From Plectrocnemia conspersa (lineage: Eukaryota > Arthropoda > Insecta > Trichoptera > Polycentropodidae), in NCBI GenBank assembly GCA_009617715.1, contig VTFK01000021.1, forward strand, positions 1-64,000: 64,000 bases of DNA. Direction: 5' to 3'. A program made the translations under genes and the position numbers. Positions 11,515 to 23,522 of the stretch are shown here, piece after piece. Numbering within the stretch: position 1 is the stretch's first letter; each line of letters starts with the position of its first letter. Under the pieces are notes generated by a model that saw only the letters and a program-made list of their open reading frames with translations, was not told where the DNA came from and ran no database searches.

Positions 11515-13091
11515 TCAATCTTTTTTGGGATTAGTTCCTCTATTGGAATGCTTAGCGGCTATCTTGAATATCGTCGGATCGATGTGATTCAACGGAGCAT
11601 CCATGGTCATCGTATTCGATGCCTTAGACTTTTCACAGTCGTTGAGTAAATGCGGCGCCATCAACAAGAACAGTTGCTTAAAACATACAACGTTAACGCA
11701 CATTTGTTATTACAACTAAATACTTTGACATGACCCTGGATACTAAGCTGCAGTGGAAGGAACACATAAAAAAAGAAGAACTTAAAATAAAATATAGAAA
11801 ATTATATTGGCTTATGAGAAGAGGTTTGTGTCTACGACATATTTCTCTGGGGATGTGCCAAACAGTGCCACATTAAAATGATTAAAAAAATTCAAAATAT
11901 TTTTTTACGAAACATGTTGAATGCTTCGTGCTATGTTCGCGATAGAGATATATATCGTGACCTATGTATCACTAGGAAGACGTCACCAGTGATATAAAAC
12001 GTTTTGCTGCCAAACATGAAACAAGGCTTCAACAGCACGTCAACATCAAGGCAACAAGCTCCTCAATGTGGACAACTCGAAAAGACAGCTGAAGAGGACT
12101 AAGCGATTCGAACTAGTCTAGTTATCATTACTGACACTCATTAACTATTAGTGAAGTGTGGAGCAGAAAACTTTTGGACGCCAATGTAACATATAAATTA
12201 TTAAATATAAAATAAAATTAATTGTAGGTCATAAAGATCAGTTTCAAAGTTTAAAAAAATAAAATAATGAGTGACTAAACTTACAATAGCTATACAGACT
12301 TTCGTAAACTACTAGCATTAACCAAAATAACAAAAATGTATTTGAAATGTTAAATAAATAATATATACATATATAATACCTCTGCCCATGATGGTAAGCC
12401 TTTCTTGGTAAAAACTGATTGCCATCTCGGCAAACCTTGATGCACCAAAGCCATCCGGAAGTAATTCACAAACGAGTCAGCCAACCACGTCCACCAACCT
12501 TCGTTTTCCAACAACCAAATAGTCCAATTTCCATCCGAATACACTAAGCACACCTTCCCTATGCTCTTGCAATCGTCCAATTCGAATATTTTACTCTTCG
12601 GGCCGATCTGTGGCCCTTTATTCGGATTGTTTGCCGCATTATCCAAAAGCTCCTTTAGCTGCGGAGTCAGATTTAAATCGGTTAACGTGTTTATGTTAAT
12701 CATACCGACCGGTAATATCTCATCATCTGCATAATAATAAAATCAATATTATTTTTTTATATTCAAGTCATATTGGAACTCATTACTTACTAGAGTATTG
12801 AAAGCTCCATTTCAGTCTGAAGCCGTCTGTCGATAGATAAAATTGCCTGAGATCATCAGGGAGTGACGCACAGTGTCTCTGTTCCCACGATGAAAGACAC
12901 ATTCTGTCCGCCGGCCATTTTTTCTCTACTACTATATTCGAGATGCGCTGATTGCTTTCTATTAAATTACACAATCAATGAAATATATGTTTTCTGAAAC
13001 AGTTCACAATCGTACCTAATACTTTAGTAACACCCAGTAGTAAATTCTCATAAAATGAATCCTCAGACACTAAATCGTTGTGGTGTGACAT
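11515..13091 (-). CDS. TPGS2: tubulin polyglutamylase complex subunit 2 (SMI1/KNR4-like fold)
   Basis: Non-catalytic subunit of the neuronal/ciliary tubulin polyglutamylase complex that adds glutamate chains to tubulin tails. Exons on the minus strand are 13091-13016, 12958-12791, 12726-12380 and 11676-11515; they sum to 753 bp (250 aa plus stop) with consistent phases. Diagnostic blocks are LLLGVTKVLES, KKWPADRMCLSSWEQ, LPDDLRQFYLSTDGF, the ELDDCKSIGKVCLVYSDG core, WWTWLADSFVNYFRMALVH and GLPRWQ, close to vertebrate TPGS2 in order and spacing. The ATG at 13091 (MSHHND) is preferred to an in-frame ATG 24 codons upstream, whose extra residues look hydrophobic and unconserved. The length is somewhat shorter than the vertebrate protein because the low-complexity tail is missing. 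The last intron carries a decayed LINE. Confidence 0.93.
11718..12170 (+). pseudogene. jockey-clade LINE ORF2 C-terminal fragment
   Basis: Plus-strand pieces read MTLDTKLQWKEHIKK, KYRKLYWLMRR, LWGCAKQCHIK, then IQNIFLRNML and YVRDRDIYRDL, the usual C-terminal region after the RT domain in jockey-like elements. Frames change several times and stops occur. It is inserted in the last TPGS2 intron, antisense to that gene. Probably the same family as the RT piece at 1-591. Confidence 0.8.
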
Positions 13092-13163
13092 TTCAGATGT
13101 TGGTAAATTGATATAACAAAAACAGCACCATAGTAACACACAAATAAGATATTTTTTTAACAA

Positions 13164-15002
13164 AACTGAGTACTGTTGTTATTAGATACAATAATAAAAT
13201 TGATTATTTTGTAATTAAAATTTTAAAGCACAAATTTTGTAGCGACTTATGATAATATAGGATGCAAAAGTCAACTTAAAATGAATCAAATATTATCTCT
13301 TTAAAATCAATAATGAATGTCACATTTTAACGTTAAGCGCACATAATATCATTTCAAGTTTGCTGTTTTAAGACCTTAAAACGTTAAACGCTCAGATCGC
13401 TCTTTGCGTGACATGCGATCCGAATACATACATCAAAATACAATACTGGACATTGACTTCGTGGTTTAATTAGAATATCTCAGATAAATATTTGTCTTAC
13501 GTGCAAGGAAAATTATAATATTTAAGAATTTAAATATTATGACTTACTTTATGTTAATATTATCTACGCTTTAAAGCAGGGGTGGCCAACCCACGGCCGC
13601 CTTGAAAATTTTTCCGGCTCGCGAGATTCAACTCACTTTTACAAAATATATTTATTTTATAATGGCCAATATACTATATAGACAATTTTTCACTCCAAAA
13701 AATGTTTATAGTGTATCTAAATTTATATGGGGATATATAATTTTATTCATAAAAAGATATATGTATATGGAAAATTAAATTCAAACTATTTCAGTGCAAA
13801 CAGTATGTTGCAAGTATGCAACATAGTTTGTACTGAAATTGTTCGAATTTGATTTTCAATATATATTTTGTCTTCATTATTTAGAGTAATACTTAACCCT
13901 TAATATTTTTTTCGACGATAATAAAAAAATCATAAAACGAAGGATTAACTAAATTATTTTTATTTATTACTAGTGTGAGGGACATACGATTATAAAATTT
14001 TGAATTACACTGGCAACATCGAAGCAAAACGATAGTTGAAGATGAAGTTAATTGACGACGCGACGGAAGGACGTCTTCCTTACCGATCGGTGCGGAATTA
14101 TAAACATGTTACCGTCAAAATAAAACATCTCCAGTGGTTAACCTATATATCTTTACTAACCTGTCACCACACATTTGCCAAACCATCTTATAAGTGACCT
14201 AGGCGTTTAAGTACTCAAATAATAATCATGATAGGATACAAAACAAATAGAAAATAGTCGATATCGGTTATTGTATATCGTATACATCAACATATTTTTA
14301 TTGAATATTTAAATATTTTTTTTTTAATAAACTACCTAAATTAGTACTATTGTGACAATTATAATAAGGCTTAGACAAATTTATATACGATTGTTATGAG
14401 TAAAGTACTCAATAAACTATTTTTGCAGTAAAAAATGCAAATACCTCATTTTTGCTCATTCTTCTCATTTATTAAAATATGGTCTATAATAATGTATTCC
14501 ATTATATAATACTCGATCACCTGTTACGTACATTCTGTTGACCGTTTTTATTTGTGTGAACAGTACATTCCTTTGAATTGTCATCGGTATCGCATTCGCG
14601 ACTGGTCCTAATCCGCCAAAACTGGCGACCGGCACGTGCGCTTGTATAACGCTAGCCTTAATAATAATTGCCTAACAAGTAATTGCGACAAATTCAATCT
14701 CACGTTTAAGGGGAGAACCCGTCATATCTATCATCAAGGCGCATTGAAGAAAGTTATGTTTCGCAGATTTAAAATAAATAAATTAATATTTGCATCTTTT
14801 TGACTTAGTGACTGCTCCTGGTCTGGTGGATAATCCCACGGTGTGCTTTTTATTGCGACACAATTAATAATTTAAATCGACCATATTTAAATTTTCTTTG
14901 AATAATTTTAATTCGTTTGCGATTATATTAACTTAGGGCCAAATACAAAATGGCGCCGTTCCTTTGTTTACAAATACGCTCATTTTGAATCTTGTAAGAT
15001 TC
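13164..15002. other. intergenic region between TPGS2 and FBXW5 (head to head)
   Basis: About 1.9 kb between two divergent genes. It holds AT-rich sequence, a hAT-like end motif at about 13578 (CAGGGGTGGCCAACCC) with no matching second end, and no supported ORF. The part near 14930-15100 becomes more GC-rich and holds the DRE-like sites of FBXW5. Confidence 0.5.
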
Positions 15003-15010
15003 TATCGATA
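15003..15010 (+). promoter_or_regulatory. DRE motif in the FBXW5 promoter
   Basis: A perfect palindromic TATCGATA, the DNA-replication-related element bound by DREF in flies, lies 108 bases upstream of the FBXW5 start codon. A second ATCGAT core follows at about 15021-15026. No TATA box is evident nearby, which fits a housekeeping DRE-type promoter. Function is inferred from the motif and position only. Confidence 0.55.
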
Positions 15011-15117
15011 TTCAGAGCGTATCGATTTCAACGTTGCTCGATCGCTGAATGCTAAGTGGGACGCGTGCGCGCGCACGACGCTGAAATCTTAATTTGGTCA
15101 GTGGTCAGTGGTCAGAC

Positions 15118-18100
15118 ATGTGTCAGGCGGGCGGATGGCGCGACGTGCCCGAGCCCGTGCTGTTGCGCGTGCTAGCAGCGTCGAGCGCGCGCGACGCGCT
15201 CACCGCGGGGCTCGCCTGCCGCAGATGGGGGCGCCTCGCTACCGACAACCTGCTCTGGAAGAAACTTCTGTGCAGAGACTTTTGTCTGCCAGCCAGCATC
15301 GTTCTTCCGCCAGGTATGCGTAATGCATAACCTAAAATGCGCCATCTGTCAGCTGATTGTCAAAATTTCAAATAGTAAATATCCGTCGTTGGCCATCGGC
15401 GATCCACAACGTCGGCCATTGTTTTATTTATTTTTTATCGACTTTCAGCTTTTGGCCATAATCGACATGTCATTCAACGATTAATTCAAGATGGCGGACG
15501 AGTTTATTTATATTTATATGACAACTAATCTGAATATTGAGTTTCTCAAACTTTTATTATTCAATATTTATTTTATTTTTTATAGTTAGTTTTAATAGAT
15601 TTTTTGTCATAAAGATAAGACAACTTAATTTAAATTCAATATACTTGTTTAACAATATAATTAATAATTTACAATTTATTAAGAAATACTTGTTAGACAC
15701 TGGATAAATTTGCAACATTTGCATTTTAAATGCCTCTTAAAATATAATTTGCATATTAAATGCCTCTTAAAATAAACTGCATTGTTTCGTCATACATATA
15801 TTTAAGTTGATACATATGTATGGGATATTCTCTGAGCTACAATTTTTAATACCTAGTTTGATTATAATCAATCATCGTTTTTTTGTTCAAAAATCGTCTC
15901 CGAATTTTTTTGAGGAGTTAGAGCTCAAAAAAAAGTGTAATTTTGGAAATTTTTGCTGAAAGAGGACAAAGAAAAGCAATCTTTACGAGGAGGACTTCTG
16001 TTTACCTTATTAATCGTCAACTTACGATCTATAGTGCAGGTTTTAATCAGTTTTTACAGATTTTTGCTATAAATACATTACTCAATTTACGTATAAAATG
16101 GAACGGTAATTTCAGAAGTATCACATAATTTCATTTTTATGAAAAAAAATCAGAAAAACTCAGAATGTAAAAATAAAAATAAATTTATAATGTGTGGTAC
16201 ATTTAAATTCATGAAAATCTTACGTTTAGTTTCTCAGTTACATCTATTTTTTGTATTGTAATGTTTTTACAAAAAATGCTAGGTAGTCGTTTTTTTTTAA
16301 TAAATTAAATTTTTAAAACGCATTGAAAATTTACACTACGGCAATTATACACCTTTTATTGCCGCAAAAATATGAAAACCTAATTTATATAATTGAACGA
16401 TGATTTTGACTGTATCATTAGTAATAGAAATAATTTTATTGATTGAATATTATATACAATGATGTATGTAAGTACAATAGAAACTGATTAATAACTGAAC
16501 GCTACATTATAATAATGTTTTTTATAGTAGAAAACCAAACCCAACCTGTAAGAAAACTAATAACATTTTTAGCCCCAGTGTATAAATGTACGTGCATACG
16601 TATATAATATTAATATTCTAAAATGTACAAAAATAATTTTAATAATATTTAATGAAATATTTTGCAGTTTGTTAAAATATTAAAAAGTTAAAATATTTTG
16701 TACATGACAAAGTTCATAATTTTCTCTTCAAAAATCGGAATATTTTTTTATTGATTTGTATAATTTGCTATCATTAGTTGTTTTACTAATCTGTAGATTA
16801 TTGCACTTTATTTTATCATTTTCCTTTACTGAGATTTATTTTTCATATTTTTTCGCAATGCTATAGTTTATATATATATGATATTTTATACATGTATGAT
16901 ATTCCAAAAATGTATAAAAACGACGCTTAAATTGAATTAGGATCGCATGCCACGCAAAGAGTGATTTGAGATAAACAATTTTATTTATTTTGACTCTGTC
17001 GCTTTCTGCTGGCGCGAAATCTACTAATGAGTGCAAAGATTAGAATTACTACAAGTACTGTACAACAAACCTAGATTCTAGTGTGGTATTCGTTTTCTAA
17101 CGAATTAACAAACGAGCCTTAAGCTAAAAATGTATAAGATATCAGTCTATGTAATTAATCAGTATTTTATCAACGAAAATCTTGCAATTCAAACTTATTA
17201 GAGTATGTTTTAAAAGGAGCTACAGGATGGATAGAAGAATACAAGCGCCTGCACTGCGACATACCGATAGTCCTGACGCAATGCATAGAGGCACACTCGC
17301 ACCAAGTGCTGCATGTGTCATTCTCGCACAACGGCAAAATGTTCGCCACCACGTCCAAGGACGGCACAGTCATGGTAATGCCCAAAAACGTACACCTTTA
17401 ACACACTTTCAACTAGAAGCAGAATAACAGATGTCGACTCCTTATTCGTACAAACGCTCTCGTTTTCTCATACCCGTATTCGAATTCAAGGTCTGGGACT
17501 CGACGTACCCTTGCACGTTGAAATACCATCATGACATGAAAGAGTTCAGTTGGAAGTACACGCAATTTTCGCAGTTCAACTCCACCGACAGCTTGCTGCT
17601 AGTCAGCGGTGTCCACTTCGGATCCAATTTCAGCACGTCCGGCGAAATCGCCGTATTTGCCCTACAAAGTATTGGATCTTCTATACTCTAGTTAATCTAA
17701 TAATGTGTCGCTAGTAGAGATGCATGCGCAGCTAGTAATACATTTTTGGAACAACCGGAATATGCGTGGAAATGGTGTAATTTTTTTTCAATTTTCAGAT
17801 GATTTTTTGTTGCAATGCCGAGTTGTTAATAAACCATACGACATATTCGGTTGTTGGATCGACGAGAATCATTTGCTGTCAGGGGAATTGCATTGGCTAG
17901 GTCATCTCACTAGTGCCAGTATATTATGGATCAATAAGGCTTCGCAGGATGCCGACTCTGAGCATACGCCGATCATATCTCATTTGTATAGATTTCACAA
18001 CCCGAACGCTAGTACAGTCAGGTAAATATGTAATGGCATAGTTATGTCCTTTTCAAGTTTTATTTAATTTCGGAGTTAACTTAAAAATGTATATTTGGTG

Positions 18101-19836
18101 AATTCTTATCCTAAAAATCAGCAAATTTCTCAAGAAAATTACAATAGCAATTTTTTGCATATTTATCACTGCATAGGAAAGGGTGGGTCCGTGCAAGAGT
18201 TTTTGAGTCATTTTTAAAAAAGTACTGGGATGAATAAATAATCAAACCATACATCTGTATTTTATCTTCTTCTCCAGATCCTTAATAGTCGGTGAATGCA
18301 AATGGAATGGCGAAGAGAATAACACTGAATCAGTAATCCATCTTCCAAATGAAGAGCATCAAAGACCAAAAGAGAGTGGCTGCATGACAATTGTGTACGA
18401 CAATGATTACGTATCGCAACCGGAAACGTTGCCAGAGTCAGAGGAAGAGGTATACTCACTGTATGTCACTTGCGTTGCCAATAACGTCGAATTCGAAAAA
18501 CCCGCCAAAGAAACGAGGCTCAGATATAAATCCTTCACTGCTTTAGGTATCAAGTGAATCCAGTTCGGGCAGCTGGAGCGGCTCAAGTCGCGACGAAGAC
18601 ATCAAAAATAAGTTACTTATATTCACAATAGGCGCCGACACGTATACGCCACATCGGATAGCTTTCAAGAGAATCGAAAAGGTCGAGTTTCCGCGGAGGC
18701 TGTCACCGGGCCCTTCGATCAAAGAGCGGATAGCGGCCAGAAAGAGAGAGCTGGCAAGGGAGCGCGAACGGCAAGGCGCCGACCAACCCAATTGGGCCGA
18801 TTTCGAATCCGTTAAAGATATGTTTCACGTACCTGATAAGGTTATCGATCTGCATGGTCATATAGTCGGAATGGCGCTGTCACCGGATAATAAGTCAGAT
18901 TTTTTAAATACATACACACATATATATATATACACAAACACTCAAGACTAAAATAATATATTGATAATCTTCATAGGTATCTTTACGTAAATAGCCGTCC
19001 ATGGCCGCCGAATTATACCATCGAGAATCCGCTGACTCCACCGCCTTTAGCTTCACATATAGACATCCACGTGATAGATCTTGTAAAGTTGACAATTGTG
19101 GGTAAAATGCTGAGATCGAATCAACAATACGGTCCAAATTCAGGCTTCTTTTTTATATTTTTAGATGTTTCTGATAAGTATGTGGCGAGGTTAGTACATT
19201 TTTGTCGTCTTCATATATCTTCAGTCTATTGTGTGATGTTTCATTGTATTGTTTTGTTGCAGCGGAGCTGAAGACTGCTCGGCTTACATATGGGACAGAC
19301 ATTACGGTATCTGTTTAACGATGCTGCCCCATTCGGACTGCGTCAATGCGATAGCTTTCAATCCGACCAATCCACACATGTGTCACTGCTAGCGACGATT
19401 ATTCTATAAAGGTATATAATTCCTTTAGCATTCAATACTCTAAGATCTAAAGAACTGCATCCTGCTAGACTCATGCGGTGCCTTTGAGAAATCTGCCAAG
19501 ACAATATAAAACATGTTAAGCTACTTTAAAAAATAGTGTATAGCAAATATCGGAAAATCTTTGCATTTTAAAACAGTCAAAGTTTTGGCCCTGTTTACTT
19601 AAACATTCATCATTTAAGAGTCAGAATAAATAATGCACAAGTAATTATATGTCGGAACAAATACACCACAAGGGTGTTATAAACCAAAGATTTTAACGTT
19701 CGTGTTTTTTTTATACTAAGTATTTTACGTATTTTTTTAGGTGTGGCATTCTCATTCATCAACGAGAGCTCTTAGAATCGAAGGCAGGGGACAACAGGAG
19801 GGTATCGCCTTGCACTCTCGTAGGTCTTGGCAGTGA
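15118..19836 (+). CDS. FBXW5: F-box/WD-repeat protein 5, substrate receptor of SCF/CRL4 ubiquitin ligases
   Basis: Adaptor that brings substrates to cullin-RING ubiquitin ligases. Exons: 15118-15313, 17217-17374 (or from 17226 at a second AG), 17491-17668, 17799-18021, 18278-18449, 18547-18893, 18977-19189, 19263-19411, 19741-19836. The F-box is in exon 1 (VPEPVLLRVLAA, WKKLLCRDF). WD repeats follow: QVLHVSFSHNGK, VMVWDS, the FBXW5-specific WKYTQFSQFNSTDSLLL and NKPYDIFGCWIDE blocks, then HGHIVGMALSPDNKYLYVNS, FFFIFLDVSDKYVASGAED and AYIWDRHYG. The ATG at 15118 is the first usable one. Two oddities: 18450-18546 is either a 97-bp intron or coding sequence with a frameshift, and the exon 19263-19411 runs into TAG at 19390 unless one base is dropped (or two added) near 19381, after which VTASDDYSIK-VWHSHS reads through correctly. 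Confidence 0.93.
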
Positions 19837-19871
19837 TTCTTACAATAATATTATAATTGAATTTTACATAA

Positions 19872-19892
19872 TTTATTTATAACTATAATAAA
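19872..19892. promoter_or_regulatory. back-to-back poly(A) signals of FBXW5 (+) and PPP1R11 (-)
   Basis: A plus-strand AATAAA sits at 19887-19892, about 50 bases after the FBXW5 stop, and a minus-strand AATAAA at 19877-19872, about 265 bases after the PPP1R11 stop. Since cleavage falls 10-30 bases after each signal, the two transcripts should overlap by a few tens of bases. Confidence 0.55.
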
Positions 19893-20142
19893 CAATTGTT
19901 GAACATATACGACTCGTTATAATTTATATACACAATTCATAATCATACTGTTTTATAATACATACACATACATAATAATTAACATCGATATACGAAAACG
20001 TAGAATTCTTCTGCTCTATATAAACGCTAGCAAAAAAGGTGATGAGATCAACGATACGAAAATTGAATTTATATATATATATATATTGCTCGGATTACCC
20101 GTGAATGAATGGGAAAATTTGTAATGATAAAACGTGACTATC

Positions 20143-20480
20143 CTACTCTGAACTCTTGCCTTCGCCGCTGCCCTCTGGCATTTTGCTGAACTTCATCTTC
20201 CTCTCGACGTGGCCACTGCAGTTGTCGCACTCGTCGGCGTCGTCTTCGGAATCGGACTCGCCGAATTCCCGTTTCTTTTTGAATATGCAACAGCCTGTGA
20301 CGATAAATTTTAAATTTATATTTTGATAAGAATAGATAATGCAGAAAATATGCAACGTTTACATTTTGATTTCTTTTTATTCATGTTTTCGTTATCCACT
20401 GTGTCGTTGGTCCATTCTACTTTTTTTTGCACGCGAGGCTTCCGCAACGTCAAGATGGCAACTGCTGGAGGTTGCGAAAC
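20143..20480 (-). CDS. PPP1R11: protein phosphatase 1 inhibitor 3 / PPP1R11 (5'-partial)
   Basis: Small heat-stable inhibitor of protein phosphatase 1, also described as an E3 ubiquitin ligase. Two exons are seen: 20480-20363 and 20294-20143. Key blocks are KKVEWTNDTVDNENMNKKKSK, which covers the PP1-binding KVxW motif, then CCCIFKK and FGESDSEDD, and a Cys/His-rich CDNCSGH. Order and spacing match animal PPP1R11. The exon at 20480 begins in phase 0 after a TTTTCAG acceptor, so a short first exon with the ATG must lie further right. I did not find it between 20.5 and 23.4 kb. The visible part gives 89 codons. Confidence 0.9.
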
Positions 20481-20702
20481 CTGAAAATATTAAATACAAT
20501 GTCTTATTATAACGTTGAAAATATAATTTATTCTTTGTACATAGTCAATCCGATTTTATTGAAATGCGCCCAATTGATCATGACGTATAAGAAAAATAAT
20601 CTAAATTGTTTGAATAACAGATAGCAAGACATTTTTGGGTTTAAATAAAAAATATTAATAATATTTAAATGTTGATAAATAAAAAATATCAATAATATTT
20701 AA

Positions 20703-22122
20703 AGGGTGAGTCGAATAAAAAACAAAAGAAGTATTGTGTTCAAAACAAGTTTTTCAGTACTTAAAAAGTACACTGCTGCACCTCTTCATTGGACCTAAAC
20801 CTCTTTTGAAGATGTGAAAATGGAGTTAAGATTTGGCAAGTATGACGGACGTTTTAATTTCAGTTTCTGAACTTTTTTAAAAAAAAACAAATTTGAGGAT
20901 CTTTGAATTTATTTTATTAACCCTTTCACTGCAGATGGCTTTTATAGGTGTCATCAAGAAAATCGCCAGTACTCATTGGGCACCTTAAGGTGCCATAAAC
21001 CTTTGAGTCTAAAAATATAGTTATTTGGTATAATTTAAGACTGTAAATCACTTGAATTTATTGAAAGATAATATTTTAAAAAATATGACTAGAATAGGTG
21101 TAAACCACACAAATTTTGAAATGGCGTGCAAAAATATCAGCAACGGTGAAAGAGTTAATCGAATATTTGACGTATGTATTTCATTAATTATGAAAAATAA
21201 TATCAATTAAATGGCCACCTCTGGACATATTGCAGCAACCAATCCTTTCAATGTATTTTTTGTACATTTCGGGTGTTATCTCGGCTATAACTTGGCGGAT
21301 GTTGGTTTTTAGGTGCTCCAATGTTTTGGGCTTGTCAATTTACACAAAGTGTAACCCCACAAAAAATTCCAACGGCGGAAATCATATGATCTTGGCGGCT
21401 AGTTGACGCCATCAAAATGTAACCTGAGAATTTTTAACACAAAACATCCGATGTTGCGCCATCTTTTTGACACTTTTTGGTCATGTAATGGTCTCTCGTG
21501 AATCACATGAGGATTTTCCTCGCCCCATATGCGACAATTCTACTTATTAACATACCCAGAGAGGTGGAAATGTGCCTCATCAGATAAGATTTTCTTTGAA
21601 AAATCAGCATCAAATTCATGTTGCTGTTTACACCCAATCTAGGTAAATTCTTCACTGTCATTGAATTTTATATGGGTGTAGGTGCAAGTCCAAATACCAA
21701 ATGCGCCGAAAGGAGTCATAAGAAAAGCCCAAAAGCTGCGAGTGCCGACGAATCGACCATTCCGGGTCTTCGGTCACACATATTCTCGGATGGAACAGGC
21801 GCCACAATGATGCACAGGCCTTAACCAATCTCCAATGCTTCTAGTCTCTTAAAAAATGTTCACTATGCTGCGAATTGTTGGCTCAGTAGTACGATGAAAT
21901 TGACCATAATCTTTCTGTAAATTTCAATACACAGTTTGTACAGAATTGTTATTTCTGTAAAGCAATTGGACAACTTTAACGCATTAAGCGGTGGTTCAAC
22001 GGTCCATTTCGTAAATGTGTTGTTACAAACTAACAATTGACACTTTGAGCACGCATGATTATTGACAGCTGTCTGATTTACAGTGTTGCCAACATAGGAA
22101 ACTTGAATTGGGTCACCCTGTA
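20703..22122 (-). mobile_element. decayed IS630/Tc1/mariner-type transposon
   Basis: The right end carries CAGGGTGACCCAATTC (minus strand, from about 22120) and the left end a diverged AAGGGTGAGTCGAATA from 20702, a plausible inverted terminal pair. Minus-strand pieces include DEAHFHLSGYVNK, NCRIWGEENPHVIHERPLHD and VNWPPRSYDF-WNFLWGY, the catalytic core blocks of this superfamily, and a degraded C-terminus. Stops, frameshifts and an internal deletion between the HERPLHD and VNWPPR blocks show it is dead. A TTAA MITE (20917-21158) is inserted in it. Confidence 0.75.
20917..21158. repeat. TTAA-flanked MITE, copy 2
   Basis: A 242-bp element flanked on both sides by intact TTAA (20917-20920 and 21155-21158), starting CCCTTTCACTGCAGATGGC and ending GCAACGGTGAAAGAG. 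The internal sequence is shared with 592-797 and 28587-28813. It is inserted in the decayed Tc1/mariner-type element. Confidence 0.8.
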
Positions 22123-23443
22123 AAAGAATCTGCTACAGCACTCGCTTTGTTTTTGAACTTTCTAGTAAATTTTTACCATATATTAACCTTCATTCATCAA
22201 TAAATTTCAATGAGTTTCGTACTTACACATAAATTATTTTTGAAATTCGCTGTACAATTTGTGCAGTAATGAATTGTTGTCATCACTCTGTCTCCAACAC
22301 AAAAGTGAAGAGGTGGAAGTGTCTAGTTCTGACTGAAGTGTCTGAAGGAAGTATATTACTGATGGAAGTTCCCAATGAAAGTGAATATTGGGGAGTTGAG
22401 GGAAGTCAACGTCCCTTCTAGTTATTAATGATTTGCTCCGGAAACAGACTATTTAATATAAATTTTGTTAGACGTAATGTAATGGTTCAGTACCTGTGCC
22501 GGAAATATTAAATGCATTCGTTTGTATTTGGCACCGACCATTCATATTTGTTCAGGTCCTTTTAACAATTTAATAGAAGTCCGTTCAGATACGCCATCAT
22601 TTGTATAACGCCGACAAGAAAAAACTTCGTTCTTAAAAAGCCCAAATAAAGCAATTAATTTTATAAGCTTTTAGCAAGTCCTTGCGAGAATTTTCGTCGT
22701 AATGCGTGGCCTGACGTTTCAACTCCTCAATAAGTGAACGACAGAGCGCTGATGCATTTTGATGCATGTTACAATACCTCAAACTGTAGTCTTTGGGTTG
22801 CATGCGTGAGTCATACTGCCAACTATCAGCAATAGATCAATGTTTTCATTTAACTCACCCGTGTAAGGAAATTAAAAAATATCACAAATACATGTGAATA
22901 GTCTCTACTTTTACAATTGAATCTCATTATAAATAACTTTAGAAGTTCAACAGTGGCGTATTACTAGGTGTAATACAAACGTATATAACAAATATATAAG
23001 GTAGTCGACAAGTTTTTCGATTCTCCCAAAAAAACAAACATGTGCAATGGAGAGGAGCATCTATTATACATATATAACTAACCGAATAATAATTTTCTTC
23101 GTGTGCTGAAAATGATGACTCATATGCATCAATTTTTTAGGTGTAGTAGTTTTCTGCTGCATCTTCTACACCAAAATCACATAGAAAACCCTTTAGATAT
23201 GATGGTTTAAATAAGAATTATAAACTTCTTATTTAAAGTAGTGCTGGATTAATAAAGTGTGCAGTAATTGTTAGTTGTTTCCAAAAAGGTAAATCAGTAC
23301 CAAGTGTCTGTTAGTTACAATATATGTATTCAAATTAAAAATTGTACTGCCATTTAAAAGAAGAGATTGTAGTGATATCCAAGAAAGGAATTAATTAGGG
23401 TTGCCAAAATCTAGATAATAAAAAATCCTTCTAAATATAAATA
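22123..23443. other. intergenic, no gene recognised
   Basis: AT-rich sequence without a supported ORF. Weakly protein-like minus-strand segments near 22.6-22.8 kb might be an old transposon but I cannot place them. The PPP1R11 first exon may lie here. Confidence 0.4.
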
Positions 23444-23522
23444 TTTATTGTTATTAAAAATACAAAAATATATACCAACAGATTTGTTCCCAGCAACCAA
23501 TATATGTACATAGATATAAATA

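Noticed and set aside
13576..13660. hAT-like end (CAGGGGTGGCCAACCC)
   Set aside because: Only one end is visible and no target duplication could be matched.
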